Source: Desulfurococcales archaeon (lineage in GTDB: Archaea > Thermoproteota > Thermoprotei_A > Sulfolobales > NBVN01). From it: 7,267 bases of DNA. The DNA is taken from NCBI GenBank assembly GCA_021163585.1, contig JAGGTW010000046.1, positions 1 through 7,267 on the forward strand. The letters run 5' to 3'. The translations under genes were made by a program, and so were the position numbers. Below are positions 1 to 5,190 of the stretch, piece after piece; position 1 is the first letter of the stretch; each line of letters begins with the position of its first letter. Under the pieces are notes generated by a model. It saw only the letters and a program-made list of their open reading frames with translations. It ran no database searches and was not told the origin of the DNA.

Positions 1-27
1 TACCTTAAATTTCCTTCTTCCCGACAT
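1..27 (-). CDS. Possible 5' end of a minus-strand gene, cut by the window edge
   Basis: Reading the minus strand from position 27 gives nine open codons, MSGRRKFKV, before the window ends. The support is contextual. A TATA-like element (GCTTATAATT, minus strand, 71-80) lies about 50 bases upstream, which would place transcription start near 50 and leave a short leader of roughly 20-25 bases. That leader contains a purine-rich AGGAAGGG stretch a few bases before the ATG. Nine codons are far too few to name a family. This could equally be a chance ATG. Confidence 0.25.
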
Positions 28-70
28 GTACTATCTACCCTTCCTAACCTTTAAGGTAGTCCGGAACACT

Positions 71-80
71 AATTATAAGC
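71..80 (-). promoter_or_regulatory. TATA-like element for the left-edge minus-strand gene
   Basis: The minus strand reads GCTTATAATT here. The spacing to an inferred start near 50 and an ATG at 27 fits an archaeal promoter. It is too far (about 100 bases) from the tRNA gene on the plus strand to serve that gene. Confidence 0.3.
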
Positions 81-142
81 TTTAATCCAGTTATGTTTGG
101 TTCTCTGAAAACTTAAGTAGTTTACTGTAGCACCTAGCTATC

Positions 143-150
143 CTTTTAAA
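143..150 (+). promoter_or_regulatory. TATA box of the tRNA-Lys gene
   Basis: CTTTTAAA is centred about 28 bases before the mature 5' end at 175, the normal spacing for an archaeal TBP site. Transcription would begin at or a few bases before the first tRNA nucleotide. A second AT-rich stretch (TTATAA, 155-160) lies too close to 175 to be the TATA box. Confidence 0.6.
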
Positions 151-173
151 CCCCTTATAACAACTTACTATAG

Positions 174-274
<101 letters not shown>

Positions 275-305
275 CACCTTCCACCACCATAGTAACCTTC
301 CGAAA

Positions 306-331
306 CTGTAGCTTCATGTCAAGCACTACAG
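306..331. repeat. Small hairpin between convergent tRNA and regulator genes
   Basis: CTGTA (306-310) pairs with TACAG (327-331), and GCTT (311-314) pairs with AAGC (321-324). The loop has six bases and there is a two-base bulge. It lies between the 3' end of the tRNA (274) and the stop codon of the minus-strand regulator (342), so it would sit in the regulator's 3' UTR. No T-run follows on either strand, so I do not call it a terminator. It may simply be a stabilising 3' structure or chance. Confidence 0.3.
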
Positions 332-341
332 CATGTCCAGC

Positions 342-1034
342 TTATGGAAGAATACTCTCAACTAACATACCTTTTTGGAGTATGTCAGCACTCAGTGGCA
401 TGTCTGCCAGCAGAAGCGCCTCCACCAACCTTAACTTAAATCTATGCTGTTCTATAATATTTTTTAGTGCGAGAGCATCATCCTTCGAGAAAACTACGTG
501 AACAGAAATAACACTTAGTTCACGCTTGATCCTAAGCAATTTCCTTAAACTTTCCCTAACCTCATCAGAGCCCGCCACCTGAGGCCATGTAATTAGTGGT
601 ATAGTAAATACACCCAGCCTAAATGCAATTATTGAGGCCAGAGGCAATGAGTAGTCTGATGGTGCGATGATCGCATCTATCTTACTGCCAGCGAGAACTT
701 CAACTATTCTGTTACATAAGTACATTCCTATGTACTCTATTAGAATAGGTTTCCCAAGGATCCTCAGTAAGTCGCTGTCGTACTTGCTGATAAGCCTACA
801 CATAAAGTCCTTGACTACCTTCTTATCGAGAAGCTTATTCAATATAGCAACTGCTTTTTCCTCACTAGGAATTATCTCTCCCTGACCATACTTGCTTAGT
901 GTGGGGACCGATATTCCAAGTATGTTGCTTAAGTCCTTGTAGGAATAAACCTCCCTGACCGCAAGTAGTGCGATAATTGAATCAAGCCTCCTCATCATAG
1001 ATGTTAGTTTCCTGCCTGACCTCCACCTTAGCAT
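342..1034 (-). CDS. HTH regulator with degenerate phosphoribosyltransferase domain (GfcR/PyrE2-like)
   Basis: The 230-residue protein has two parts. Residues about 28-50 (YSYKDLSNILGISVPTLSKY) form a clear XRE-like helix-turn-helix. Residues about 119-148 (IDAIIAPSDYSLPLASIIAF onward) resemble the core strand-loop-helix of type I phosphoribosyltransferases. This architecture matches the archaeal HTH-PRTase regulators related to GfcR, which controls sugar metabolism genes in haloarchaea. The usual PRPP loop (acidic pair followed by T-x-G-[ST]) should fall near residues 178-192. There only a DD pair at 185-186 remains, followed by ALALKN, so catalysis is unlikely and a ligand-sensing or purely structural role is inferred. 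I chose the ATG at 1034 because the TATA box predicts a transcript start near 1042, making it near-leaderless. Two adjacent ATG codons at 998 and 995, just before RRLDSIIALL, are credible alternatives. The target genes cannot be inferred. Confidence 0.82.
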   Translation of the reverse strand: MLRWRSGRKLTSMMRRLDSIIALLAVREVYSYKDLSNILGISVPTLSKYGQGEIIPSEEKAVAILNKLLDKKVVKDFMCRLISKYDSDLLRILGKPILIEYIGMYLCNRIVEVLAGSKIDAIIAPSDYSLPLASIIAFRLGVFTIPLITWPQVAGSDEVRESLRKLLRIKRELSVISVHVVFSKDDALALKNIIEQHRFKLRLVEALLLADMPLSADILQKGMLVESILP

Positions 1035-1062
1035 TGATAAAGCCCTAGAACATGTACAGTTG

Positions 1063-1074
1063 AAGATAAATATA
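1063..1074. promoter_or_regulatory. Bidirectional TATA element: HTH regulator (-) and C/D sRNA candidate (+)
   Basis: GATAAATATACC is centred near 1069. On the minus strand it predicts a start near 1042, eight bases before the regulator's ATG at 1034. On the plus strand it predicts a start near 1095, about five bases before the C box of the sRNA candidate at 1100. One AT-rich element therefore fits both divergent transcripts. Confidence 0.5.
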
Positions 1075-1094
1075 CCTTAAGCCAACTATTACTT

Positions 1095-1155
1095 AAGGGA
1101 TGATTGGGGTCTATAAGCGCTGAGCTGAGTGATGACTAACCCACGCTATGACTTT
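1095..1155 (+). ncRNA. Candidate C/D box sRNA (plus strand, weaker boxes)
   Basis: Read 5' to 3', the elements are: C box ATGATTG (1100-1106), a 13-base guide (1107-1119), D' box CTGA (1120-1123), a short linker containing a second CTGA, a perfect C' box GTGATGA (1129-1135), a 12-base guide CTAACCCACGCT (1136-1147), and a D box read as ATGA (1148-1151). A short terminal stem is possible: AGGG before the C box with CTTT after the D box, including G-T wobbles. The TATA element at 1063-1074 has the right spacing. By the N+5 rule the guides would direct methylation in targets resembling CGCUUAUAGACCC and AGCGUGGGUUAG; I do not recognise either site. The C and D boxes both deviate from consensus, so this is the least certain of the four sRNA candidates. 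Confidence 0.42.
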
Positions 1156-1213
1156 AAGGCAGTCTCACATTGTGCCTAGTGTTAAGGTTTTACAAGGCTT
1201 CGAAGCCCTATTA

Positions 1214-1268
1214 TCGGTCAGACAAATGCCTTCTCATCAGCATTCAGGTCCGGAGGTAGTCATCACTA
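1214..1268 (-). ncRNA. C/D box sRNA (minus strand), consensus boxes and 12-nt guides
   Basis: On the minus strand the order is C box GTGATGA (1266-1260), 12-base guide CTACCTCCGGAC, D' box CTGA (1247-1244), four-base linker, C' box TGATGA (1239-1234), 12-base guide GAAGGCATTTGT, and D box CTGA (1221-1218). All four boxes match the archaeal consensus and both guides have the standard 12-base length. Such RNAs assemble with L7Ae, Nop5 and fibrillarin to direct 2'-O-methylation at the target base paired to the fifth guide base before D or D'. Predicted target sequences are GUCCGGAGGUAG (methylation on its fifth base, G) and ACAAAUGCCUUC (fifth base, A). I cannot assign either to a named rRNA or tRNA site. 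A TATA-like ATATTAA on the minus strand (1291-1297) places the start near 1268. The terminal stem is weak. Confidence 0.8.
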
Positions 1269-1275
1269 TATTTAA
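1267..1275 (+). promoter_or_regulatory. TATA box of the small membrane protein gene
   Basis: TATATTTAA is centred at 1271 and predicts a plus-strand start near 1297. That gives a leader of about 12 bases to the ATG at 1309. The element coincides with the 5' end of the minus-strand C/D sRNA. Confidence 0.5.
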
Positions 1276-1290
1276 TGTCTTTTAGAGGGG

Positions 1291-1297
1291 TTAATAT
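1291..1297 (-). promoter_or_regulatory. TATA-like element of the C/D sRNA at 1214-1268
   Basis: The minus strand reads ATATTAA, centred at 1294, which predicts a start near 1268, two bases before the C box. It overlaps the predicted start region of the divergent membrane protein transcript, so the two promoters are interleaved. Confidence 0.4.
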
Positions 1298-1308
1298 GTG
1301 GACTATCA

Positions 1309-1587
1309 ATGCGGTGGAGAAGGATAGTTAAGGCAGTAGCCACCCCGATGCCAGCGCTACTGTATGCTGTAGCTTGGTTCGCTCTTCAGCCTCTACTGCT
1401 GCGAGCGGTACATGATCTGTCTGCTACAGGACTAGGTTCAGGCTATATTGCACAGGTGATATCCACGGTAATTTACATTATAGCCAACATACTCTGGATG
1501 GCTAGTTGGTATAAGCTGACAAAATACTTAAGAAGCAGAATTGCCGTAGGTAAAGTGCCATCAAATAACACAGGGAGCTCTGCTTAA
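1309..1587 (+). CDS. Small two-helix membrane protein of unknown function
   Basis: The 92-residue product is not a family I recognise. It begins with a basic stretch (MRWRRIVK), then has a hydrophobic segment at about residues 14-33 and a second at about 47-68. It ends in a basic, then polar tail (about 69-92). The first helix is preceded by positive charge and the second is followed by KLTKYLRSR, so the positive-inside rule puts both termini in the cytoplasm. The two helices and the TATA box at 1267-1275 support a real gene. However, the purine-rich GAGGGG at 1285-1290 lies five bases before another ATG (1296) in a different frame, which reads only MWTINAVEKDS then stops. With a start near 1297, the ATG at 1309 would have a very short leader. 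The gene stands alone and its 3' end faces the C/D sRNA and leuS. Confidence 0.55.
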   Translation: MRWRRIVKAVATPMPALLYAVAWFALQPLLLRAVHDLSATGLGSGYIAQVISTVIYIIANILWMASWYKLTKYLRSRIAVGKVPSNNTGSSA

Positions 1588-1588
1588 T

Positions 1589-1648
1589 TGACTCAGCGCT
1601 ACAGTGGGTCATCACGTGTCAGACCGCCCGTCGAAGACATCACAGCCA
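1589..1648 (-). ncRNA. C/D box sRNA with guide against the 16S rRNA decoding site (predicted C1402)
   Basis: On the minus strand the order is C box GTGATGT (1643-1637), 14-base guide region, D' box CTGA (1622-1619), three-base linker, perfect C' box GTGATGA (1615-1609), 12-base guide CCCACTGTAGCG, and D box CTGA (1596-1593). A terminal stem pairs TGGC (1648-1645) with GTCA (1592-1589). The guide before D' ends in CGACGGGCGGT, the complement of the universally conserved 16S sequence ACCGCCCGUC (E. coli 1398-1407), plus the G that follows in archaea. By the N+5 rule the modified base is C1402. The second guide predicts a target CGCUACAGUGGG, close to the conserved GCUACAAUGG of 16S near position 1237, with one mismatch to the sequence I know. 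The C box ends in T rather than A, the only flaw. The RNA sits about 4-9 bases past the leuS stop codon, and its TATA box lies inside leuS. Confidence 0.87.
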
Positions 1649-1651
1649 GTA

Positions 1652-4597
1652 CTACTGTTCCTCTGAGAAAATATAAATAGCAGGTCTCCACGGAATTGCT
1701 GTGTACTTTCTTCCTCCGTAGTCAGGTGCTGACCTATCTGTCGATACGTACACCCCAGCTATCTTGACTCCTGCTTTAGACTCTATGTAATTCCTAAACA
1801 ACCTTAAGGTCTCCTGCTCGTCGATTCCATTGATCTTCCTTAATATGTCCAAGAGTTCGGGTCTGAGCTGACTCACAGCATCCTGCAGCATCTTAGCTAG
1901 CTTAGGTAAGTTCTTTTTCGGCACTTCCGGTAGCTCACTCATTAGTTCCTTTATTATGTCGCGCATTCCTGCACCTGAAGTTAGCTTCTGATGCACTAGG
2001 AGTAGTACTCTGTACATTTCCCTTGGCACTACATAAATTACTGCTCTGTCGCCTCTGACTACCTTACTCAATTCTTTTAAGTCCTGAATGAGCTTCTCAA
2101 CGTACTCAACCATCACCTCGGCATCCAGATGCCTTGCTAGGTCTTCGGGGTCAGGCCACCTCTCAGTAACCACTAGGGTCTCCTCACCCAGTTTATGCCA
2201 TAATTCCTCAGCAAAGAAGGGTGTGTAGGGTGCCATCATCTTAATCCAAGTTCTAATGTACTTGATTATGACCTCACTGGGCTCGTCAACCATGCTTAAG
2301 TACTTTCTTAGGTCATGAAACATCAAGTAGAATATTCTTATGCCTGCTGCCCTGACCCTCACTTTGTCTAGCTCACTGCACGCCTCAGCAACATGATGTG
2401 CAAGCCTGGACTCCAGCCACCTCTCAGGTACTCCATAAGAACTACTTAGCTTCCTGCCTGCTAAGTCCTTTACTAACTCCTCTATTTCCCTTAACTTCTC
2501 TGGTATCTGTTTGAACCTATCGTAATCAAAGCTGAGATCCTGCTCTACCTCTGCCTCAATAGCGAACCCTAGCCTTGTGGCGTCAGGTGAGAACTCTTCG
2601 ATCAGACCCTTTAAGGTCCAGATGTTCCCTTTTGACTTAGACATTTTTTCTCCACGTATCAGCACCCATCCATTAGCTACTATCTGCTTAGGCCACTTTT
2701 CCGGAGGGAATACAGCTACATGGTTGAATATGAAGAATGTAAGGTGGTTCGGTATCAAGTCCTTACCACTGTGTCTTGAGTCGAGCGGGTACCAGTAATT
2801 AAACTCCTCCCTTAAATCACGGAGAATGCTGGCAGGAATTTTTAATTTCCCGGAAAGCTCTGCTGGGTCACCCTCACCTAACATTACATAGTCCCAGAAC
2901 TCCTCAGTTAGTGAGTTAGGCTTGATCCCGTAACCTCTTATTTTGTGAATTACTGTATAGAATGCCATGTAGATCGTTGAGTCGCTTAGAGACTCTATCA
3001 CCCACCCCTTCTCCCAGGGAAGCTCGGTTCCCAACCCCCTCGTGCGGGCACACGCCTTAGCCTTAAGCCAGTCAATTACAGCCAAGAACTGACTTCTTGC
3101 CTCCTCAGGAACGACCCTCATCTTAGACAATGCTTTCTTAGAAAGGACCTTCCATTCCTCATTGCCGTAATCTATGAACCACTGGTTCCTCAGTATTTTA
3201 ACGACTATTTCTGCACCGCACCTGCAGTATACAGGAGCATTCAGTATTTCATACATGGTTTCAGCTATTCCCTTAGTAAGCATGAACTCCTTGATCTTCT
3301 CTCTAGCCTCACTGACTTTTTTACCTGCTATGTTCTTTGCTGTAAATTCCGCTACCTCAGCATCACTAACTAACCTATCTAAGTCGAACCTCATAATCCC
3401 TGACTCATACTCTACTCTATAGATCTCCTTTGTAGCCTTATCAAGCAGGTCCGTGTTCTCCTGCGACACAACATTAAATTTCTCAACCGCATCCCTTGCT
3501 GGAATATCGCTGTACCCGCTAACAATAATTAACGGTATGGGTTCTAATTCCTCAGGCCACCTTCCAGACTCACCCACATAATCTCTCAATGCTGCGTAGT
3601 CATACGGTGCGTGTGCAGGAACACTCATTACTAGCCCAGTGCCGAACTTAGGATCAACGAACACTGCCTCTAAGATCCTGACCTTACGTCCAGTAACAGG
3701 GTTAACCGCGTACTTTCCTATAAGCTCTGACGGGTCAATGTCTCTCAAGTACTTAATCTTCATCTGGTACTTTAGCTTGTTGAGTGCCTCATCAGCTATT
3801 ACCCACCTTTCATATTTCTTACTAGTCTCTACCTCACATATACAGTACCTCACGTTTGGGTTGACCCACAGATTGGTTACTCCAAAAACGGTCTCTGGCC
3901 TCAGTGTAGCAACAGGCAGCATCACGTCGCTGTTATCAAGCCTAAATTTTATCACGACCATCTCACTTATCTCTGGCTCGACATCATCCTTAGTGTCATG
4001 CATTCCTACAGGCATTTCGTGCCTAGGGCACCAGCCTACCGGGTGTGACCCTCTGACAATGTAGCCCTTCTTTCTTAGTTTCTCGAATTGCCACCGTATG
4101 AACGCCTTAAATTCATCGTCTATACTTGTGAACTCCCTGCGCCAGTCAATAGACAGCCCGTAATCCTTCATAGCTTCTTTTGACTCGCTGTGGAAATACC
4201 TAGCAAGTCTCAGGGGGTCGGTTAATTTCTTAAGTACATCTACATCAACGGAGAAGCTTTCTGCTAACTTGCCAATGTACTTCATATCACCTGAGGAGAT
4301 CTTCTCAGCCATGGACAGAATAGGTGTTCCTGTATAATGGAAGCCCATGGGGAAGAGGACACAGTGACCCCTAGCCCTCTTATACCTTGCGAGAATATCA
4401 GGTATAACGTACGTTCGTGCATGACCTATGTGTATCGGACCATTAGGATACATAAACGCAGCCGTAACGAAGAACTTCGGCTTACCTGGCTCCGGGTCAG
4501 CGTTGAATACCTCTTTCTCTTCCCAGATCTTTCTCCACTTACGTGCTATGTCCTTGAGGTACTTAATGTATTCATTATCGCTACTGCCGCTAGCAAT
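1652..4597 (-). CDS. leuS: Leucyl-tRNA synthetase, archaeal type; no NTG start codon
   Basis: The enzyme attaches leucine to tRNA-Leu in the cytoplasm. Numbered from the ATT at 4597 the protein has about 981 residues, normal for archaeal LeuRS. The N-terminus (DIARKWRKIWEE, then KPKFFVTAAF) leads into the class I signature HIGH at residues 56-59. The CP1 editing domain is shown by TLRPETVFG (about 231-239) and GTGLVMSVPAHAPYD (about 319-333). The KMSKS loop is at 651-655. The anticodon-binding helical bundle and the archaeal C-terminal domain follow. The ATG at 4453 lies only seven residues before HIGH, so starting there would delete an essential strand. The frame upstream is open to a TGA at 4606-4604 and holds no ATG, GTG, TTG or CTG. 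GGTGA (4608-4604) precedes two ATT codons at 4600 and 4597; I chose the second for its spacing. A missing base near 4572 is the alternative explanation. Confidence 0.95.
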   Translation of the reverse strand: MASGSSDNEYIKYLKDIARKWRKIWEEKEVFNADPEPGKPKFFVTAAFMYPNGPIHIGHARTYVIPDILARYKRARGHCVLFPMGFHYTGTPILSMAEKISSGDMKYIGKLAESFSVDVDVLKKLTDPLRLARYFHSESKEAMKDYGLSIDWRREFTSIDDEFKAFIRWQFEKLRKKGYIVRGSHPVGWCPRHEMPVGMHDTKDDVEPEISEMVVIKFRLDNSDVMLPVATLRPETVFGVTNLWVNPNVRYCICEVETSKKYERWVIADEALNKLKYQMKIKYLRDIDPSELIGKYAVNPVTGRKVRILEAVFVDPKFGTGLVMSVPAHAPYDYAALRDYVGESGRWPEELEPIPLIIVSGYSDIPARDAVEKFNVVSQENTDLLDKATKEIYRVEYESGIMRFDLDRLVSDAEVAEFTAKNIAGKKVSEAREKIKEFMLTKGIAETMYEILNAPVYCRCGAEIVVKILRNQWFIDYGNEEWKVLSKKALSKMRVVPEEARSQFLAVIDWLKAKACARTRGLGTELPWEKGWVIESLSDSTIYMAFYTVIHKIRGYGIKPNSLTEEFWDYVMLGEGDPAELSGKLKIPASILRDLREEFNYWYPLDSRHSGKDLIPNHLTFFIFNHVAVFPPEKWPKQIVANGWVLIRGEKMSKSKGNIWTLKGLIEEFSPDATRLGFAIEAEVEQDLSFDYDRFKQIPEKLREIEELVKDLAGRKLSSSYGVPERWLESRLAHHVAEACSELDKVRVRAAGIRIFYLMFHDLRKYLSMVDEPSEVIIKYIRTWIKMMAPYTPFFAEELWHKLGEETLVVTERWPDPEDLARHLDAEVMVEYVEKLIQDLKELSKVVRGDRAVIYVVPREMYRVLLLVHQKLTSGAGMRDIIKELMSELPEVPKKNLPKLAKMLQDAVSQLRPELLDILRKINGIDEQETLRLFRNYIESKAGVKIAGVYVSTDRSAPDYGGRKYTAIPWRPAIYIFSEEQ
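1668..1680 (-). promoter_or_regulatory. TATA element inside the leuS 3' end, for the C/D sRNA at 1589-1648
   Basis: The minus strand reads CTATTTATATTTT, within the codons for the AIYIF residues near the leuS C-terminus. It is centred at 1674 and predicts a start near 1648, exactly the first base of the sRNA's terminal stem. This would let the guide RNA be transcribed independently of leuS. Confidence 0.45.
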
Positions 4598-4603
4598 AAT
4601 ATC

Positions 4604-4608
4604 TCACC
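4604..4608 (-). promoter_or_regulatory. Ribosome-binding site of leuS
   Basis: GGTGA on the minus strand matches the core of the archaeal anti-Shine-Dalgarno complement (GGAGGTGATC). It is followed by GAT ATT ATT. The spacing to the ATT at 4597 (six bases) is good and to the ATT at 4600 (three bases) is tight. It overlaps the in-frame TGA that closes the reading frame, so any start must be downstream of it. Confidence 0.5.
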
Positions 4609-4630
4609 ACAAGATAGCTATGTGTGTATT

Positions 4631-4641
4631 CCTATTTAAGG
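4631..4641 (-). promoter_or_regulatory. TATA box of leuS
   Basis: The minus strand reads CCTTAAATAGG, centred at 4636. This predicts a transcript start near 4610, just before the GGTGA at 4608. The leader would be about a dozen bases. Confidence 0.5.
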
Positions 4642-4677
4642 ATTAATGAGCGGGTGAGCCGAGTGCGATGTTTTAAA

Positions 4678-4735
4678 GGTAGTCAGTACTGCGGGGTATA
4701 TCACCACTCATTCCGTGTTCCGTTCATCACCCAGT
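4678..4735 (-). ncRNA. C/D box sRNA between leuS and the AbrB-type gene
   Basis: On the minus strand the order is C box GTGATGA (4730-4724), 12-base guide ACGGAACACGGA, D' box read as ATGA (4711-4708), three-base linker, C' box GTGATAT (4704-4698), 11-base guide ACCCCGCAGTA, and D box CTGA (4686-4683). The outer C and D boxes are perfect and the inner boxes are degenerate, the usual pattern in archaeal sRNAs. A three-base terminal stem (TGG with CTA) closes the K-turn. The palindromic TATA at 4753-4764 predicts a start at about 4732, two bases before the C box. Predicted targets are UCCGUGUUCCGU (fifth base U) and UACUGCGGGGU (fifth base G); I do not recognise the sites. Confidence 0.7.
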
Positions 4736-4752
4736 CTTAATAACTTAGTGAG

Positions 4753-4764
4753 CCTTAATTAAGG
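4753..4764. promoter_or_regulatory. Palindromic bidirectional TATA element (CCTTAATTAAGG)
   Basis: This is a perfect 12-bp palindrome. On the plus strand it predicts a start near 4784, just before the GGGAG (4786-4790) that precedes the AbrB-type ATG at 4797. On the minus strand it predicts a start near 4732, at the C box of the sRNA. It may act as one symmetric TBP site for two divergent transcripts. Confidence 0.5.
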
Positions 4765-4785
4765 TACATAACCAGAGTTAACTTA

Positions 4786-4790
4786 GGGAG
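4786..4790 (+). promoter_or_regulatory. Ribosome-binding site of the AbrB-type gene
   Basis: GGGAG lies six bases before the ATG at 4797, which supports that start. Confidence 0.5.
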
Positions 4791-4796
4791 TTCTTA

Positions 4797-5174
4797 ATGC
4801 GGGCTATTGTTAAGATAGATCCTAAGGGGAGAATAACAATACCCTTATACATCCGCGAGTCAGTAGGTCTTGAGCCGTTCTCTTATGCGGAAGTTGAAGT
4901 AGGTAGTGATGGCAAGTCTATTGTAATCAAGCCTATTTCCAGGTCTGGGGAAGTTCTAATAGATTTTAAGGTATCCCTAAGCAACATTAACGACTTTATG
5001 AAAGTATTGAGAACACTGTTAGCTGAGGGTGTTGAGGTGAGATTGCTTAAGTGCAGATCCTCAACGGACAATGAATACGACTGCGTACTCACGCTAACTT
5101 TACTCGATAGGTCGCTCGCCGAACACCTAGAGAACAAGCTCAAGAGCGAAGGCATTAAAGCTGAGATTCTCTAA
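4797..5174 (+). CDS. AbrB/SpoVT-type DNA-binding protein with C-terminal ACT-like domain
   Basis: Residues 1-46 are a swapped-hairpin AbrB/SpoVT domain. The signature KIDPKGRITIPLYIRESVGL is plain at 6-25 and is followed by a second strand pair ending in SIVIKPI. These domains dimerise and bind DNA, either as free regulators or as antitoxins. The remaining 79 residues (about 53-125) have an alternating pattern: strand (VLIDFKVS), helix (INDFMKVLRTLL), strands (VEVRLLKC and YDCVLTLTLL), helix (LAEHLENKLKSEG) and strand (KAEIL). That order, beta-alpha-beta-beta-alpha-beta, suggests an ACT-like ligand-binding fold; this is my inference from pattern, not a motif match. No toxin gene lies beside it, so a ligand-responsive transcription regulator is more likely than an antitoxin. 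The DUF72 gene follows 28 bases later (16 from the stop to its SD) and is probably in the same transcript. Confidence 0.85.
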   Translation: MRAIVKIDPKGRITIPLYIRESVGLEPFSYAEVEVGSDGKSIVIKPISRSGEVLIDFKVSLSNINDFMKVLRTLLAEGVEVRLLKCRSSTDNEYDCVLTLTLLDRSLAEHLENKLKSEGIKAEIL

Positions 5175-5190
5175 AAGACCATAAAATACC

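Noticed and set aside
560..570. C-box-like motif (minus strand CTGATGA) inside the HTH regulator gene
   Set aside because: No D or D' box lies at suitable spacing, and the bases are explained by codons.
316..885. Plus-strand open frames opposite the HTH regulator
   Set aside because: They are shadows of the minus-strand gene, with no SD, TATA or domain support.
1117..1600. Inverted copies of AGCGCTGAG (plus strand 1117-1125, minus strand 1600-1592)
   Set aside because: Both copies contain a D-type CTGA box of separate sRNA candidates. Nine bases is short enough to be chance, and no flanking similarity suggests duplication.
4451..4453. ATG at 4453 as the start of leuS
   Set aside because: It lies inside the catalytic domain, seven residues before HIGH. 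The upstream in-frame residues (FFVTAAF and DIARKWRKIWEE) are clearly LeuRS sequence.
4337..4646. Plus-strand open frames opposite the leuS 5' end and upstream gap
   Set aside because: They are antisense to conserved LeuRS sequence or to its promoter, with low-complexity translations and no recognisable domain.
4883..5155. Minus-strand open frame opposite the AbrB-type gene
   Set aside because: Its Ser/Leu-rich translation is typical of antisense frames, and the AbrB motif on the other strand is unambiguous.
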